The translations under genes and the position numbers were made by a program. The notes under the pieces were generated by a model. That model ran no database searches. It worked only from the letters and a program-made list of their open reading frames with translations, and had not been told where the DNA came from. From positions 1-40,972 of the forward strand of contig JAHQVY010000008.1 of the NCBI GenBank assembly GCA_019634095.1: a stretch of DNA of 40,972 nucleotides, in the 5' to 3' direction. Position 1 is the first letter of the stretch; each line of letters starts with the position of its first letter. Shown here piece after piece: positions 1 through 8,181 of this stretch. Source of the DNA: Cellvibrionaceae bacterium (GTDB taxonomy: Bacteria > Pseudomonadota > Gammaproteobacteria > Pseudomonadales > Cellvibrionaceae).

Positions 1-682
1 ACGCGACAAGCTTGCGCTCATGTTTTCGTGCCTTTTACTTAACAAGTCTAGACGGAATAATTAACGGGTTGCCTGAATTTTAGCGCCGAAAATATCACCA
101 TTAACTGCGACAATCGCCGTGGCGCATCGCTGTAAGGACGGAGATGGCATCCTTACTGCGTTCTCGACACAACAGCTAGATAAAGAAAAACCTAGAATGA
201 GCACCTAACCCCGTTTCGAACCCGCTGTGACTATCTGCCAACAAGTTGGTCGCGGGTTGAACCTGGCTTGTCTTTCTATCTGCCAAGCGATTAGTTTAAA
301 CACCGCAACAGGTATGCTTGACTTGTTGCAGATTATCCTAAATTAATCAGTTGGAACTACTGCGGACGCCCAATGAACTGAAATTAAAGCGTTTTTTCAA
401 TTTTGCGGCTGCACCCGCAGAGTGACTGCGAATTTGCCGCAAAAGTTAAAAAATTCACTCTAATTTCAGCCCCTTGAACGCCCTCGCTACGATCCAACTG
501 ATTAACTTAGGATTATCAGCGCATTTATGGGCGGCGATGGCCGAGGCAAGCCCTGCACCCCCAGCTTTTTGCGGCTGTTTCTCAGCTTTAATCGCGCAGG
601 CCCCTTTGAACCGTTTTTTTGGTTGACCGCGGCGCGCGGCTTCGGTATTTTGCCGCGGTGGACTTTGCCCCTGGAGCAAACT
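1..682. other. Gene-free stretch upstream of xseB
   Basis: I find no convincing gene here. Two simple inverted repeats are visible. One is a 7-bp stem at 132-138/150-156 with an 11-nt loop. The other is a 9-bp stem, TTTTGCGGC at 401-409 with its complement at 436-444. Neither is followed by a T-run, so neither looks like a standard terminator. A 74-codon minus-strand reading frame at 455-679 begins with TTG, lacks a ribosome binding site and resembles no family I know, so I do not call it. Confidence 0.6.
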
Positions 683-922
683 TTGACTGAGAAAAATTCG
701 CAGACGGTCGATTTTGAAAAATCGCTAACCGAGCTTGAAACGTTGGTGAATACCCTTGAGAAAGGCGATTTGAGCCTCGAAGATTCCCTAAAAACTTTCG
801 AGAAAGGCATCCAGCTCACCCAGAGCTGCCAAAACGCACTGAAACAAGCTGAGCAGCGCGTGCAAGTGCTAATGCAAGGTAAAGATGGCGAGCTCGAACT
901 GCAAGATATGGATGCCGAATAA
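683..922 (+). CDS. xseB: Exodeoxyribonuclease VII small subunit
   Basis: XseB is the small subunit of exodeoxyribonuclease VII, which with XseA degrades single-stranded DNA to oligonucleotides in the cytoplasm. The 79-residue product has the family pattern: [12 protein letters not shown] near the N-terminus, then [19 protein letters not shown], then a helical segment with the typical [12 protein letters not shown]. The same frame is open back to 527, but the upstream residues are not XseB-like. I place the start at TTG 683 because GGAG at 673-676 lies 6 nt upstream and the length then matches the usual ~80 residues. It lies 226 nt before ispA, wider than the tight xseB-ispA spacing common in relatives. 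Confidence 0.93.
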   Translation: MTEKNSQTVDFEKSLTELETLVNTLEKGDLSLEDSLKTFEKGIQLTQSCQNALKQAEQRVQVLMQGKDGELELQDMDAE

Positions 923-1148
923 ATTACTCACCTGCCTCCGATCTCCCCATACCTCGAGCAAAACCGAAGCCTGAGTTTTTTTGGTGAAGATTGGTTGGCA
1001 GTGTGCCGCCGCACAGGGCTTGCTAGGAAATAACACCGTGGTGCCACACCGACTACAAAGCGCGAAGCAACCCTATGGTTTAGTTATCTAAGAGCCTGTA
1101 ATTTAAAGCGTTTAGATAAAACAATTCAATTTGATAGCCCGGGTAAAA

Positions 1149-2042
1149 ATGTCCACTCCCTTTATTAGTTCCTACCGGCAGCGCACTGCGCAGGCTTTGC
1201 AGCGCGCAATTGACGCTTTAAAGGACTCGTGCCCAGCCACAGAAAACGGCCAGCTCTTCGAGGCCATGGCCTACGGGCTGCTCAACGGCGGCAAGCGCAT
1301 TCGTCCACTACTGTGTTACGCCGCCGCTCTGGCCGTCGGCAAAGTGAGCCCGGCAACCGATACCTTTGCGGTCGCTCTGGAGTGCATACACGCCTACAGC
1401 CTGATTCACGACGACCTGCCCGCGATGGACGACGATGCCCTCAGGCGCGGTCAGCCCACTTGCCATATCGCGTTTGACGAAGCCACCGCTATTCTCGCTG
1501 GCGACGGACTGCAAAGCCTGGCGTTTGAAGTCATTTGCAACGCGCCACAAATTCCGCCGCCGACCGCCTTAGAAGCCTGTCGCCTATTGGCAAAGGCGTC
1601 CGGCGCTCAAGGCATGGTCCTAGGGCAAGCAATTGATCTAGCTGCAGTAAACACTCACTTACAGCTAGATACCTTGTCCTATATGCACAGCCGCAAAACT
1701 GGTGCGCTGATCGAGGCCAGCGTGCTTTTGGGGGCGATATCGGCGGGAGCTAGCGATGCGCAGCGCAGCGCTCTGCAGGCCTTTGCGCAAGATGTCGGCC
1801 TAGCATTCCAAATTCAGGACGACATTATCGATATCACCTCTGACACGCAAACCCTGGGCAAAGCCCAGGGAGCCGATGCCTCGCGCAATAAGCCCACCTA
1901 TGTGTCGCTGCTGGGCTTAGAAGGCGCCAAGCAAAAAGCCGCTGCGCTCTTCGACAGCAGTATGAAAAACATTGCCGAATTCGGCCAGGAGGGCGCACAC
2001 TTGGGAGAGTTGGCCAAGCTGATCGTCACGCGCAGTCACTGA
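1149..2042 (+). CDS. ispA: Farnesyl diphosphate synthase (geranyltranstransferase)
   Basis: IspA condenses isopentenyl diphosphate with dimethylallyl and then geranyl diphosphate to give farnesyl diphosphate, the precursor of ubiquinone and undecaprenyl carriers. The 297-residue protein carries GGKRIR (residues 47-52), the first Asp-rich motif DDLPAMDDD (88-96) and the second, DDIID (224-228). The spacing is typical of short-chain trans-prenyltransferases. The frame opens with TTG at 1131, but I choose ATG 1149: GGG at 1141-1143 is a weak ribosome site and the family usually begins close to this point. dxs, commonly the next gene, is not here; hisI follows after 124 nt. Confidence 0.95.
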   Translation: MSTPFISSYRQRTAQALQRAIDALKDSCPATENGQLFEAMAYGLLNGGKRIRPLLCYAAALAVGKVSPATDTFAVALECIHAYSLIHDDLPAMDDDALRRGQPTCHIAFDEATAILAGDGLQSLAFEVICNAPQIPPPTALEACRLLAKASGAQGMVLGQAIDLAAVNTHLQLDTLSYMHSRKTGALIEASVLLGAISAGASDAQRSALQAFAQDVGLAFQIQDDIIDITSDTQTLGKAQGADASRNKPTYVSLLGLEGAKQKAAALFDSSMKNIAEFGQEGAHLGELAKLIVTRSH

Positions 2043-2166
2043 GCGCTCGCGTGCGTAAAACCTGGGCTCGGCCCCACCGCAATTGTCAAAGAAGCGTGCC
2101 AGTCCAGTGGCAGATAAAGTAAACTAGCCGCGAACTGTATTAATATAGCAATAAGTAAGAGCCATT

Positions 2167-2556
2167 ATGATAGCGAAATCCTATATCGATGAGATAAAGT
2201 GGAACAGTGACCAGCTAGTGCCCGTTATTGCACAAGACCACCTGAGCGGCAAAATTTTAATGATGGCCTGGATGAACCCCGAGGCCCTAGCCGCTACGGT
2301 GGATCGAGGCGTGGCCGTATATTGGTCTCGGTCGCGGCGGCAGCTATGGCGCAAAGGCGAAAGCTCTGGTCACACTCAACGGGTAATGTCGATACACCTC
2401 GACTGCGACGCCGACGCCGTCATTTTAAAAGTTGAACAACAGGGCGGCATTGCCTGTCATACCGGACGGCAATCGTGCTTTTACCGCGAACTGCGCGACG
2501 GTGAATGGACAAACGTTGAAGAGGTTTTAAGAGACCCCAAAGAGATATACTCATGA
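2167..2556 (+). CDS. hisI: Phosphoribosyl-AMP cyclohydrolase
   Basis: HisI opens the adenine ring of phosphoribosyl-AMP, the third step of histidine synthesis. This is the stand-alone form (129 residues), as in pseudomonads, not the HisI-HisE fusion of enterics. Visible signatures are [17 protein letters not shown] (residues 53-69), the metal-binding DCDAD (79-83) and the zinc cysteines in CHTGRQSC (97-104). The last codons overlap hisE by 4 nt (ATGA), implying translational coupling of the two consecutive-step enzymes. Confidence 0.97.
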   Translation: MIAKSYIDEIKWNSDQLVPVIAQDHLSGKILMMAWMNPEALAATVDRGVAVYWSRSRRQLWRKGESSGHTQRVMSIHLDCDADAVILKVEQQGGIACHTGRQSCFYRELRDGEWTNVEEVLRDPKEIYS

Positions 2557-2885
2557 ATGATATTCTCGCGCAATTAGATCTTGTGCTTGCTCAGCGCAAA
2601 GCGGAAGCTAAACCCGATGAATCCTATGTGGCGCAACTGCATCATAAGGGTTTGAACAAAATACTGGAGAAAGTCGGGGAAGAGGCCACCGAGATGATTT
2701 TAGCGGCCAAAGACAGTGAGGCCAATAAGGAAGTGCAGCATGTGGTGGCGGAAACTGCAGACCTGTGGTTTCACACGATGGTCATGCTGTCTCACTTGGA
2801 CATTGATAGCCAGGCGGTACTGCAAGAGCTCGCCCGGCGCTTCGACTTGTCCGGCTTGCAAGAAAAAGCGGCAAGAAATCGCTAA
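2553..2885 (+). CDS. hisE: Phosphoribosyl-ATP pyrophosphatase
   Basis: HisE removes pyrophosphate from phosphoribosyl-ATP, the second step of histidine synthesis, and its product is the substrate of the upstream HisI. The 110-residue protein has the all-alpha MazG-like NTP pyrophosphatase pattern, with [13 protein letters not shown] and ETADLWFH carrying the acidic metal ligands. It starts inside the hisI stop codon. The gap of 189 nt to tatA holds a plausible separate promoter. The hisI-hisE-tatABC order is the pseudomonad arrangement. Confidence 0.97.
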   Translation: MNDILAQLDLVLAQRKAEAKPDESYVAQLHHKGLNKILEKVGEEATEMILAAKDSEANKEVQHVVAETADLWFHTMVMLSHLDIDSQAVLQELARRFDLSGLQEKAARNR

Positions 2886-2960
2886 GCGTGTATGATTTGC
2901 CATATTTGAGTGCTGCGGCAACACATAGTGATGCCGGCTGCATATAAGTTAAACCCAGGT

Positions 2961-2989
2961 TTGACCCTTTTCCTGTCAGCGTATGCAAT
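2961..2989 (+). promoter_or_regulatory. Candidate sigma70-type promoter for tatABC
   Basis: TTGACC (2961-2966) and TGCAAT (2984-2989) are separated by 17 nt, matching 5/6 and 4/6 of the -35 and -10 consensus. The site lies about 85 nt upstream of tatA in the hisE-tatA gap, so tatABC may be transcribed independently of hisIE. Found by eye only. Confidence 0.4.
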
Positions 2990-3074
2990 GTAACCTCAAG
3001 ACAGGGGCTCAACTCTGGCCCAGAGCGCGCCACAAGCGCTTTTATTTGTCTACTAGTTTAGTTGGAGAAAAATT

Positions 3075-3314
3075 ATGGGTATTGGCGGCATCAGTATTTG
3101 GCAACTGCTAATAATTCTCGCTATCGTACTGGTTTTATTCGGTACCAAACGACTGCGCGGCTTAGGTGGTGATTTGGGCAGCGCGATCAAGAGCTTCAAA
3201 AAAGCCGTATCGGAGGAGGAGGACAAAGAGCCTCAGAAAAAAGTTGCCGATGACGCAACCATGGACAACACCGCCGAAGTAAAACAGTCTGCGGAAAAAC
3301 AAAAACAGTCTTAA
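3075..3314 (+). CDS. tatA: Sec-independent translocase subunit TatA
   Basis: TatA forms the protein-conducting assembly of the twin-arginine pathway, which exports folded, often cofactor-bearing proteins across the inner membrane. The 79-residue protein has one N-terminal membrane helix (about residues 7-21), the hallmark FGTKRLR hinge, an amphipathic helix with [15 protein letters not shown], and a charged, disordered tail. GGAG at 3064-3067 sits at good distance before the ATG. It leads a tatA-tatB-tatC unit with a 12-nt gap to tatB. Confidence 0.97.
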   Translation: MGIGGISIWQLLIILAIVLVLFGTKRLRGLGGDLGSAIKSFKKAVSEEEDKEPQKKVADDATMDNTAEVKQSAEKQKQS

Positions 3315-3326
3315 CTGGCATATACC

Positions 3327-3944
3327 GTGTTTGATGTGGGATTTTTTGAATTAATTGTTATCGCGATCATCGGTCTGTTCGTTATAGGGCCCGAGCGTCT
3401 GCCCGGCGCTATTCGCTCGGTGGCGATGTGGGTTGGTCGCGTGCGCTACTTTATTAGCGAAACGCGCTCCGAATTTGAAAAACATATCGGGGCCGACGAT
3501 ATTCGCCGCGAGCTGCATAATGAACAGGTTATGCGATCGTTAGAAGCCCTCAAGAAATCGAAGCAAGATCTCGAAGACAGCATTAACGCCGGCACGCAAA
3601 ACAGTATTTTGCCCCCCAGCGAAGCCGGTTCAGATCGGGACCAAGACTTACCCGATGCCTATCCTCACGACGCCAGTGGGCAGGCAATTACCGGCAGCGG
3701 GAGCGCGCCCGGGCCACTCAGCAAAGAAGCGGTAGTGGCCACAGGCAACACCGAGAGTTCAGAAGCAAATCACGCAACCAATAGTCGACAAGCCGCCACG
3801 CACACGGCAAGTGACGCACAGAAAGCTGGCGACGAATGGTCGGATCGCGATGAAGAATGGCTGGATCGAGAGATAGACGCAGCGACTCAAACCGCTCCCC
3901 CCGCCATAGATCTAAAAAACAACGCAGCAAGCTTGAAAAAATGA
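3327..3944 (+). CDS. tatB: Sec-independent translocase subunit TatB
   Basis: TatB joins TatC to make the receptor for twin-arginine signal peptides. The N-terminus shows the membrane helix (about residues 5-20) with the conserved Glu in FFELIV and the GPERLP hinge, then an amphipathic helix. The roughly 150-residue remainder is hydrophilic and acidic, and the total of 205 residues is longer than the ~170 of E. coli. The start is GTG with only a weak ribosome site. The stop overlaps tatC by 4 nt. Confidence 0.95.
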   Translation: MFDVGFFELIVIAIIGLFVIGPERLPGAIRSVAMWVGRVRYFISETRSEFEKHIGADDIRRELHNEQVMRSLEALKKSKQDLEDSINAGTQNSILPPSEAGSDRDQDLPDAYPHDASGQAITGSGSAPGPLSKEAVVATGNTESSEANHATNSRQAATHTASDAQKAGDEWSDRDEEWLDREIDAATQTAPPAIDLKNNAASLKK

Positions 3945-4717
3945 CCCAAAAAGTCCAAGAGGAAGAACTCGAATCGCAGCCCCTGGTGCAGCATCTCATT
4001 GAATTGCGCTCACGCTTACTGCGCGCTTTACTTGCGGTACTGGTTGTGTTTTTGGCGCTATTTAACTTTTCTAACCAAATTTACGACTTTATATCCGAGC
4101 CGTTACAAGTTTTTTTACACGAAGATGCTCAGATGATCGCCACCGATGTGGCCTCCCCTTTCCTCACCCCCTTTAAATTGACGATTTTTTGCAGCGTGGT
4201 GATAGCAATACCGTTTATTTTCTACCAACTGTGGTTATTTATTGCGCCAGCCATGTACAAAAACGAAAAAAAGCTGGCGCTGCCTCTGTTTGCCAGTAGC
4301 GTGCTTTTGTTTTACTTGGGTATGAGCTTCGCTTATTTCGTGGTCTTTCCATTGGTGTTCGGATTTTTTACTTCGGTAGCGCCGGAAAGCGTCACTGTGA
4401 TGACCGATATTAGCAAGTATTTGAGCTTCGTTATAAAATTGTTTTTTGCTTTTGGTTTTGCCTTTGAAATTCCCGTTGCCACCGTTTTGCTGGCTACAGC
4501 CGGGGTTATTTCACCGCAAAACTTGGCAAAAAAGCGCCCCTATGTAGTGGTAGCCTGTTTTGTGGTCGGCATGCTGCTCACTCCGCCAGATATTATTTCG
4601 CAGGCCTTGCTGGCACTACCAATGTGGTTACTGTTCGAGCTGGGTATTATATTCAGCAAAATTATTCTGCGGAATAAACAACAGCCCGGACCTGATACCG
4701 ATACCGCCGCAGACTAG
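3941..4717 (+). CDS. tatC: Sec-independent translocase subunit TatC
   Basis: TatC is the six-helix membrane core of the Tat receptor and binds the twin-arginine motif on its cytoplasmic face. The 258-residue protein shows the N-terminal HLIELRSRLLRA signature, six hydrophobic segments (roughly 26-45, 75-98, 112-133, 160-182, 193-208, 213-232) and the conserved acidic residue in the first cytoplasmic loop (MYKNEKK). The frame is open to 3857, but ATG 3941 overlaps the tatB stop as ATGA and begins exactly where TatC similarity begins. The C-terminal tail is short and acidic. Confidence 0.97.
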   Translation: MTQKVQEEELESQPLVQHLIELRSRLLRALLAVLVVFLALFNFSNQIYDFISEPLQVFLHEDAQMIATDVASPFLTPFKLTIFCSVVIAIPFIFYQLWLFIAPAMYKNEKKLALPLFASSVLLFYLGMSFAYFVVFPLVFGFFTSVAPESVTVMTDISKYLSFVIKLFFAFGFAFEIPVATVLLATAGVISPQNLAKKRPYVVVACFVVGMLLTPPDIISQALLALPMWLLFELGIIFSKIILRNKQQPGPDTDTAAD

Positions 4718-4768
4718 CCAAACCGCGCCGCAGGCTTAGTCGCCGCCCCTGCAATCTGCACCCGGTCT

Positions 4769-4798
4769 ACCGCCGCATCAAACCCAATGCGCGGCGGT
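4769..4798. terminator. Possible terminator hairpin between tatC and the WYL regulator
   Basis: ACCGCCGC (4769-4776) can pair with GCGGCGGT (4791-4798) around a 14-nt loop, in the 101-nt gap between convergent genes. Only a short T tract (TTT) follows, so it may be a weak bidirectional terminator or simply a hairpin. Confidence 0.4.
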
Positions 4799-4818
4799 TT
4801 GCGCCAAGCTTGCACCAT

Positions 4819-5532
4819 TTATTCGCTTTTCGCATCGCCATCGTGGCTAGCGCATTGCCGCTGCAAGGCCATAAAGTTATCCAGCGAACAGGTTTTACTT
4901 ACCAGAAAATTGGTGCTGGTCTGCCGGAACTGTTTAATCCTATCGAGGCGAAATACCCGGTAATCGCCGCGTAATTCACACCAGGCCACCAAGGTCCAAG
5001 CGCTGCCCCAAAAAAATAAACCCAAGGGCCAAACTCGCCGCCGACTCGGGCAATGCTGGGCATCTTCATAGTCGATTTCGACAATCAAGCGGCGTTGAAT
5101 CGCCTCCCGCAGGGTTGCACTGTGTTCGGTAAATTGCGCACCCGCTTGGAGATCCGGCACTCGAATCGCGGTGGTTTCTTCAATTTCCCGCAGATGTGCG
5201 GGCAGTACTGCGAGAATTTTATTAAGTGCGCTGCTGGCTGAAGCCGCCAACTGACGATCACTCCAATTGCGCACCATTTTTGCCCCCAGCAGTATCGCCT
5301 CGACCTCGTCGCGATCGAACATCAGCGGCGGGCACTCAAAGTGTCGCTGGATGCGATACCCCACCCCCGCCTCACCTTCGATGGGCACGCCAGAGGCCGT
5401 AAGCGATTGCATATCACGGTAAAGGGTGCGCTCAGATACGCCCAATTCCAACGCCAGTTGTTTGGCAGTGAGCACTGTTCGCCGATTACGTAGCAGATTG
5501 ACGATCTTAAAAAGTCGTTCAGCTTTATGCAT
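4819..5532 (-). CDS. YafY-type HTH and WYL-domain transcriptional regulator
   Basis: The 237-residue protein has an N-terminal winged helix-turn-helix (about residues 5-58, with LALELGVSERTLYRDMQSL) and a C-terminal WYL-type ligand-sensing domain (about 140-215). The usual WYL triad reads W-T-L here (AWTLVAWCE), followed by the conserved arginine-rich FRLDRI. Such proteins bind DNA as sensors of nucleotides or other small ligands, and the regulon cannot be told from sequence alone. It stands alone, convergent with tatC and divergent from the proline iminopeptidase gene. Two direct repeats ACAGGAAC (5599-5606, 5612-5619) in the divergent gap could be its operator. Confidence 0.85.
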   Translation of the reverse strand: MHKAERLFKIVNLLRNRRTVLTAKQLALELGVSERTLYRDMQSLTASGVPIEGEAGVGYRIQRHFECPPLMFDRDEVEAILLGAKMVRNWSDRQLAASASSALNKILAVLPAHLREIEETTAIRVPDLQAGAQFTEHSATLREAIQRRLIVEIDYEDAQHCPSRRRVWPLGLFFWGSAWTLVAWCELRGDYRVFRLDRIKQFRQTSTNFLVSKTCSLDNFMALQRQCASHDGDAKSE

Positions 5533-5814
5533 AAGCTAACCTTATAAAAGCAAAGAGTCCATAAGTGGCACTGCGGGCTCACTGCAGCTTCAGATTTTAC
5601 AGGAACGACCTACAGGAACTGCCGCTGCCAACTGAGCGGCAAAGACCCGGCGATCTCAAACCGCTCGACAGGCCAAACTCGCAACAAACCGGCAAAGCTA
5701 GCCATCCACCCCAAGGGCTGCGTGTTTCGGATTGTCGATGAATCTCCCGCACCCACGATGCGCTTCAATGCTAAACTTTTGAAATAGGACTAGTCGAATT
5801 GTTAGGCGCTAAAA

Positions 5815-6786
5815 ATGAAAATTCTTTACCCAGATATCAAGCCCTACGCGACCCATGCGCTAGCGGTGGACAATATTCATACGCTACATGTGGAAGAATG
5901 CGGCTCGAAAAGCGGTATTCCGGTATTATTTCTACACGGTGGCCCAGGTTCTGGTTGTAGAAGCCTGTACCGGCGCTATTTCGACCCCGATAAATACCGC
6001 ATCATCTTATACGACCAGCGCGGCGCTGGCCGCTCTTCTCCTCACGCCTGCTTAGAAGACAATACCACCCAGCACCTTTTGGACGATATCGAGAAAATCC
6101 GCCAACATTTAAAAGTAGAGCAGTGGATGTTGCTGGGTGGATCATGGGGTTCTACCCTGGCATTGCTCTATGCACAGCGGCAACCCGAAAAAGTGCTTTC
6201 CATGATTCTAAGAGGCGTGTTTCTTGGCCGCCAACAGGATTTACAGTGGTTTTATCAAGGCGGAGCCGCACGCATTTTCCCCGACTACTGGTCTGAGTTT
6301 ATTCAACCAATTCGCACAGGCGAGCGCGACAATATAATCCAGGCCTACTACAAACAACTTAGCAGCGCCAATGAGATTGCCAGAATGCACGCGGCAAAAG
6401 CCTGGTCTTTATGGGAGGGCCGCTGCGCCACGCTCAGGCCAAGCCCGGAAGTTGTCAGCGTTTTTTCCGAACCTCACTTAGCGCTTTCCCTTGCACTTAT
6501 CGAAACACACTTTTTTGTTAATCACTGCTTTATCGAGGAAAATCAAATTCTTCAACACAGCGACGCCTTAAAAGACATACCCGGCGTAATTATACATGGT
6601 CGCTACGATATGGTTTGCCCGCTGGAAAATGCGGTGTCGCTCTACAATCAATGGCCCGACGCACAGCTGCAAATCATCCGCGATGCGGGCCATTCGGCAC
6701 AAGAACCCGGTATTGTTGACGCATTGGTAAAAGCCACCGATAAAATGGCAAAACAATTATCGGGCAACCCGGACATCTGCGGCTAG
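5815..6786 (+). CDS. pip: Proline iminopeptidase (alpha/beta hydrolase, S33)
   Basis: This cytoplasmic peptidase removes N-terminal proline from peptides. The 323-residue protein has the S33 oxyanion-hole motif HGGPGSG (41-47), DQRGAGRS (67-74), the nucleophile elbow GGSWGS with Ser110, Asp265 in GRYDMVCP and His293 in AGHSAQEPG, a complete catalytic triad. The length matches the ~315-320 residues of the bacterial Pip family. It is divergent from the WYL regulator with a 282-nt gap and convergent with the membrane-protein operon downstream, so it is probably monocistronic. Confidence 0.95.
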   Translation: MKILYPDIKPYATHALAVDNIHTLHVEECGSKSGIPVLFLHGGPGSGCRSLYRRYFDPDKYRIILYDQRGAGRSSPHACLEDNTTQHLLDDIEKIRQHLKVEQWMLLGGSWGSTLALLYAQRQPEKVLSMILRGVFLGRQQDLQWFYQGGAARIFPDYWSEFIQPIRTGERDNIIQAYYKQLSSANEIARMHAAKAWSLWEGRCATLRPSPEVVSVFSEPHLALSLALIETHFFVNHCFIEENQILQHSDALKDIPGVIIHGRYDMVCPLENAVSLYNQWPDAQLQIIRDAGHSAQEPGIVDALVKATDKMAKQLSGNPDICG

Positions 6787-7025
6787 CCAGCTGCGTAGCT
6801 TTAGAGGGAAATCGATACAGCGATTAGTAGGCCGAGGGCTATCTAGTCAAGACAGTAAGCTGACAATGAGTGCAGATTGCGAGTACCAGAGGATTGTGTA
6901 CAGGGCTCAACTGTCTAATTCGACAGCTCATAAGAGCACTGCGCACTCAACACCTTAGTGACAGCTCTATCTACTCTATCTAAAGCCGCACAGCCAAACT
7001 GGAAGCCAAGCAGGCAGCCAACACT

Positions 7026-7697
7026 TCACGTAATATCGCCCTTCAAGCGGTATCCCTCAAAGCGTATATCAATTGATACCGCCTCAGCAGGCTCAGGGTC
7101 GGTATCTACCACCGCCGGCACGGGCGGTGGCGGCTCGACAATCGGTGCGGCGGGAAGCGGCTCTTGCTCGGTGTCGCTTTGCGCCATCTCGCGAATTTCT
7201 TGCCAGCGGCGACGAAAGGCGGGCGAACTGCCAATTTCGTAACCGCTATCGAGTTTCTCCGCATTGCGCTCAATTTCCGACGACAGTTCGGCCCGCAGGC
7301 GGCTTTTTTTATTGGCCTGCTTTAAAGAGCTCTCGTACTGTTGCATTAACTCGCCTAACTGTTGTTTCGATGCATCGCCACTGCCTTCAAGAGCCTCAAT
7401 TTCCCTGCGCAAAACCGCGTTTTCGGTGTCGATACGCTTTTTTTCGGCAACCACGTCTAAATATTTATCGACATTGAGGTTGTAATCGCCAATCAAACGG
7501 TTCTTTTGATTCCGCAGTAAGAAAATTGCCAAACCCGCTGTAGCAAAAACAGCCACAACCGAAATGATTTTCCTAAAACCGCCGGGCAAAAATAATGCGA
7601 GCATGCCCGCACACACCACGGCCATAACCACAATAATCAGACCGCTGGGGCTGAAGAGAACATTGAAAAACGACATTGGGTTAATATGCAGGTCCAT
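7026..7697 (-). CDS. Uncharacterised two-helix membrane protein with coiled coil
   Basis: I do not recognise a family. The 223 residues contain two hydrophobic segments (about 16-33 and 40-60), a long Lys/Glu/Ala-rich coiled-coil-like region (about 72-150) and a proline-rich, acidic tail (about 180-205). It is the last gene of a three-gene unit: its ATG shares one base with the stop of the preceding membrane protein (TAATG), so the two are almost certainly co-translated. With the upstream amidase it could be an inner-membrane partner, spanin-like or a scaffold, but that is inference from context only. Confidence 0.75.
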   Translation of the reverse strand: MDLHINPMSFFNVLFSPSGLIIVVMAVVCAGMLALFLPGGFRKIISVVAVFATAGLAIFLLRNQKNRLIGDYNLNVDKYLDVVAEKKRIDTENAVLRREIEALEGSGDASKQQLGELMQQYESSLKQANKKSRLRAELSSEIERNAEKLDSGYEIGSSPAFRRRWQEIREMAQSDTEQEPLPAAPIVEPPPPVPAVVDTDPEPAEAVSIDIRFEGYRLKGDIT

Positions 7698-8170
7698 TAG
7701 ATATCTTCCTCTTCATCATCGTAATTCGGGTGCTGCAAGGTAGACTGCTGGTTATCCACATAACCCATTGCCGATGCAGCGGACTGCACCCCGGCTACTC
7801 TGCCGCCGCCAGCGCCTTGCTGCGTGGTCATCATTTTCTCTTGTAACTTTCTATGTGCCCGCTGCTCATGGTGGTTGTCGTAGGAAGAGCGCCGCAGGTA
7901 ATAGGTACCGGCAAGGGTAAACACCGAAGAACAAATCCCGAGAATAATCAGCTGCGCATTACTGTTGAAACTTTGCATTAATTCAACGAGGGCATTTGAT
8001 TCCTCCCGAGACAAGTTTTGCCCACTGACCATGGCCAAGCTATTAAGCCCCAACCAAATAACTAGCATGACCAGCAGGGCGAGAATCACCACAACCAACA
8101 TCGTCATAATGAAATCGGGTCGCCCTTTACTGTTATTGAGAAGAAAACTACTGGGTGTTAAATTTGACAT
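7697..8170 (-). CDS. Uncharacterised two-helix small membrane protein
   Basis: I do not recognise a family. The 157-residue protein has two strong hydrophobic segments (about 22-42 and 73-91) separated by a polar loop, a His/Arg-rich stretch, a glycine-rich segment (GAGGGRVAG) and a very acidic tail (DDEEED). A strong ribosome site, GGGGGA, precedes the ATG, and the amidase gene ends 11 nt upstream. Size and topology recall class II holins, but the long hydrophilic tail is unlike most of them. Its function is unknown. Confidence 0.75.
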   Translation of the reverse strand: MSNLTPSSFLLNNSKGRPDFIMTMLVVVILALLVMLVIWLGLNSLAMVSGQNLSREESNALVELMQSFNSNAQLIILGICSSVFTLAGTYYLRRSSYDNHHEQRAHRKLQEKMMTTQQGAGGGRVAGVQSAASAMGYVDNQQSTLQHPNYDDEEEDI

Positions 8171-8181
8171 GACTTTTCCCC

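Noticed and set aside
455-679. 74-codon minus-strand frame opposite the xseB upstream region
   Set aside because: It starts with TTG, has no ribosome site, is rich in Lys/Ala/Arg with no recognisable family, and its start abuts the xseB ribosome site.
527-682. N-terminal extension of xseB
   Set aside because: The 52 extra residues are not XseB-like and would make the protein far longer than the family; the TTG at 683 has a well-placed GGAG.
6958-7242. 94-codon plus-strand frame with a Gly/Ser-rich run
   Set aside because: It is antisense to the proline-rich C-terminus of the membrane protein at 7026-7697 and has no ribosome site.
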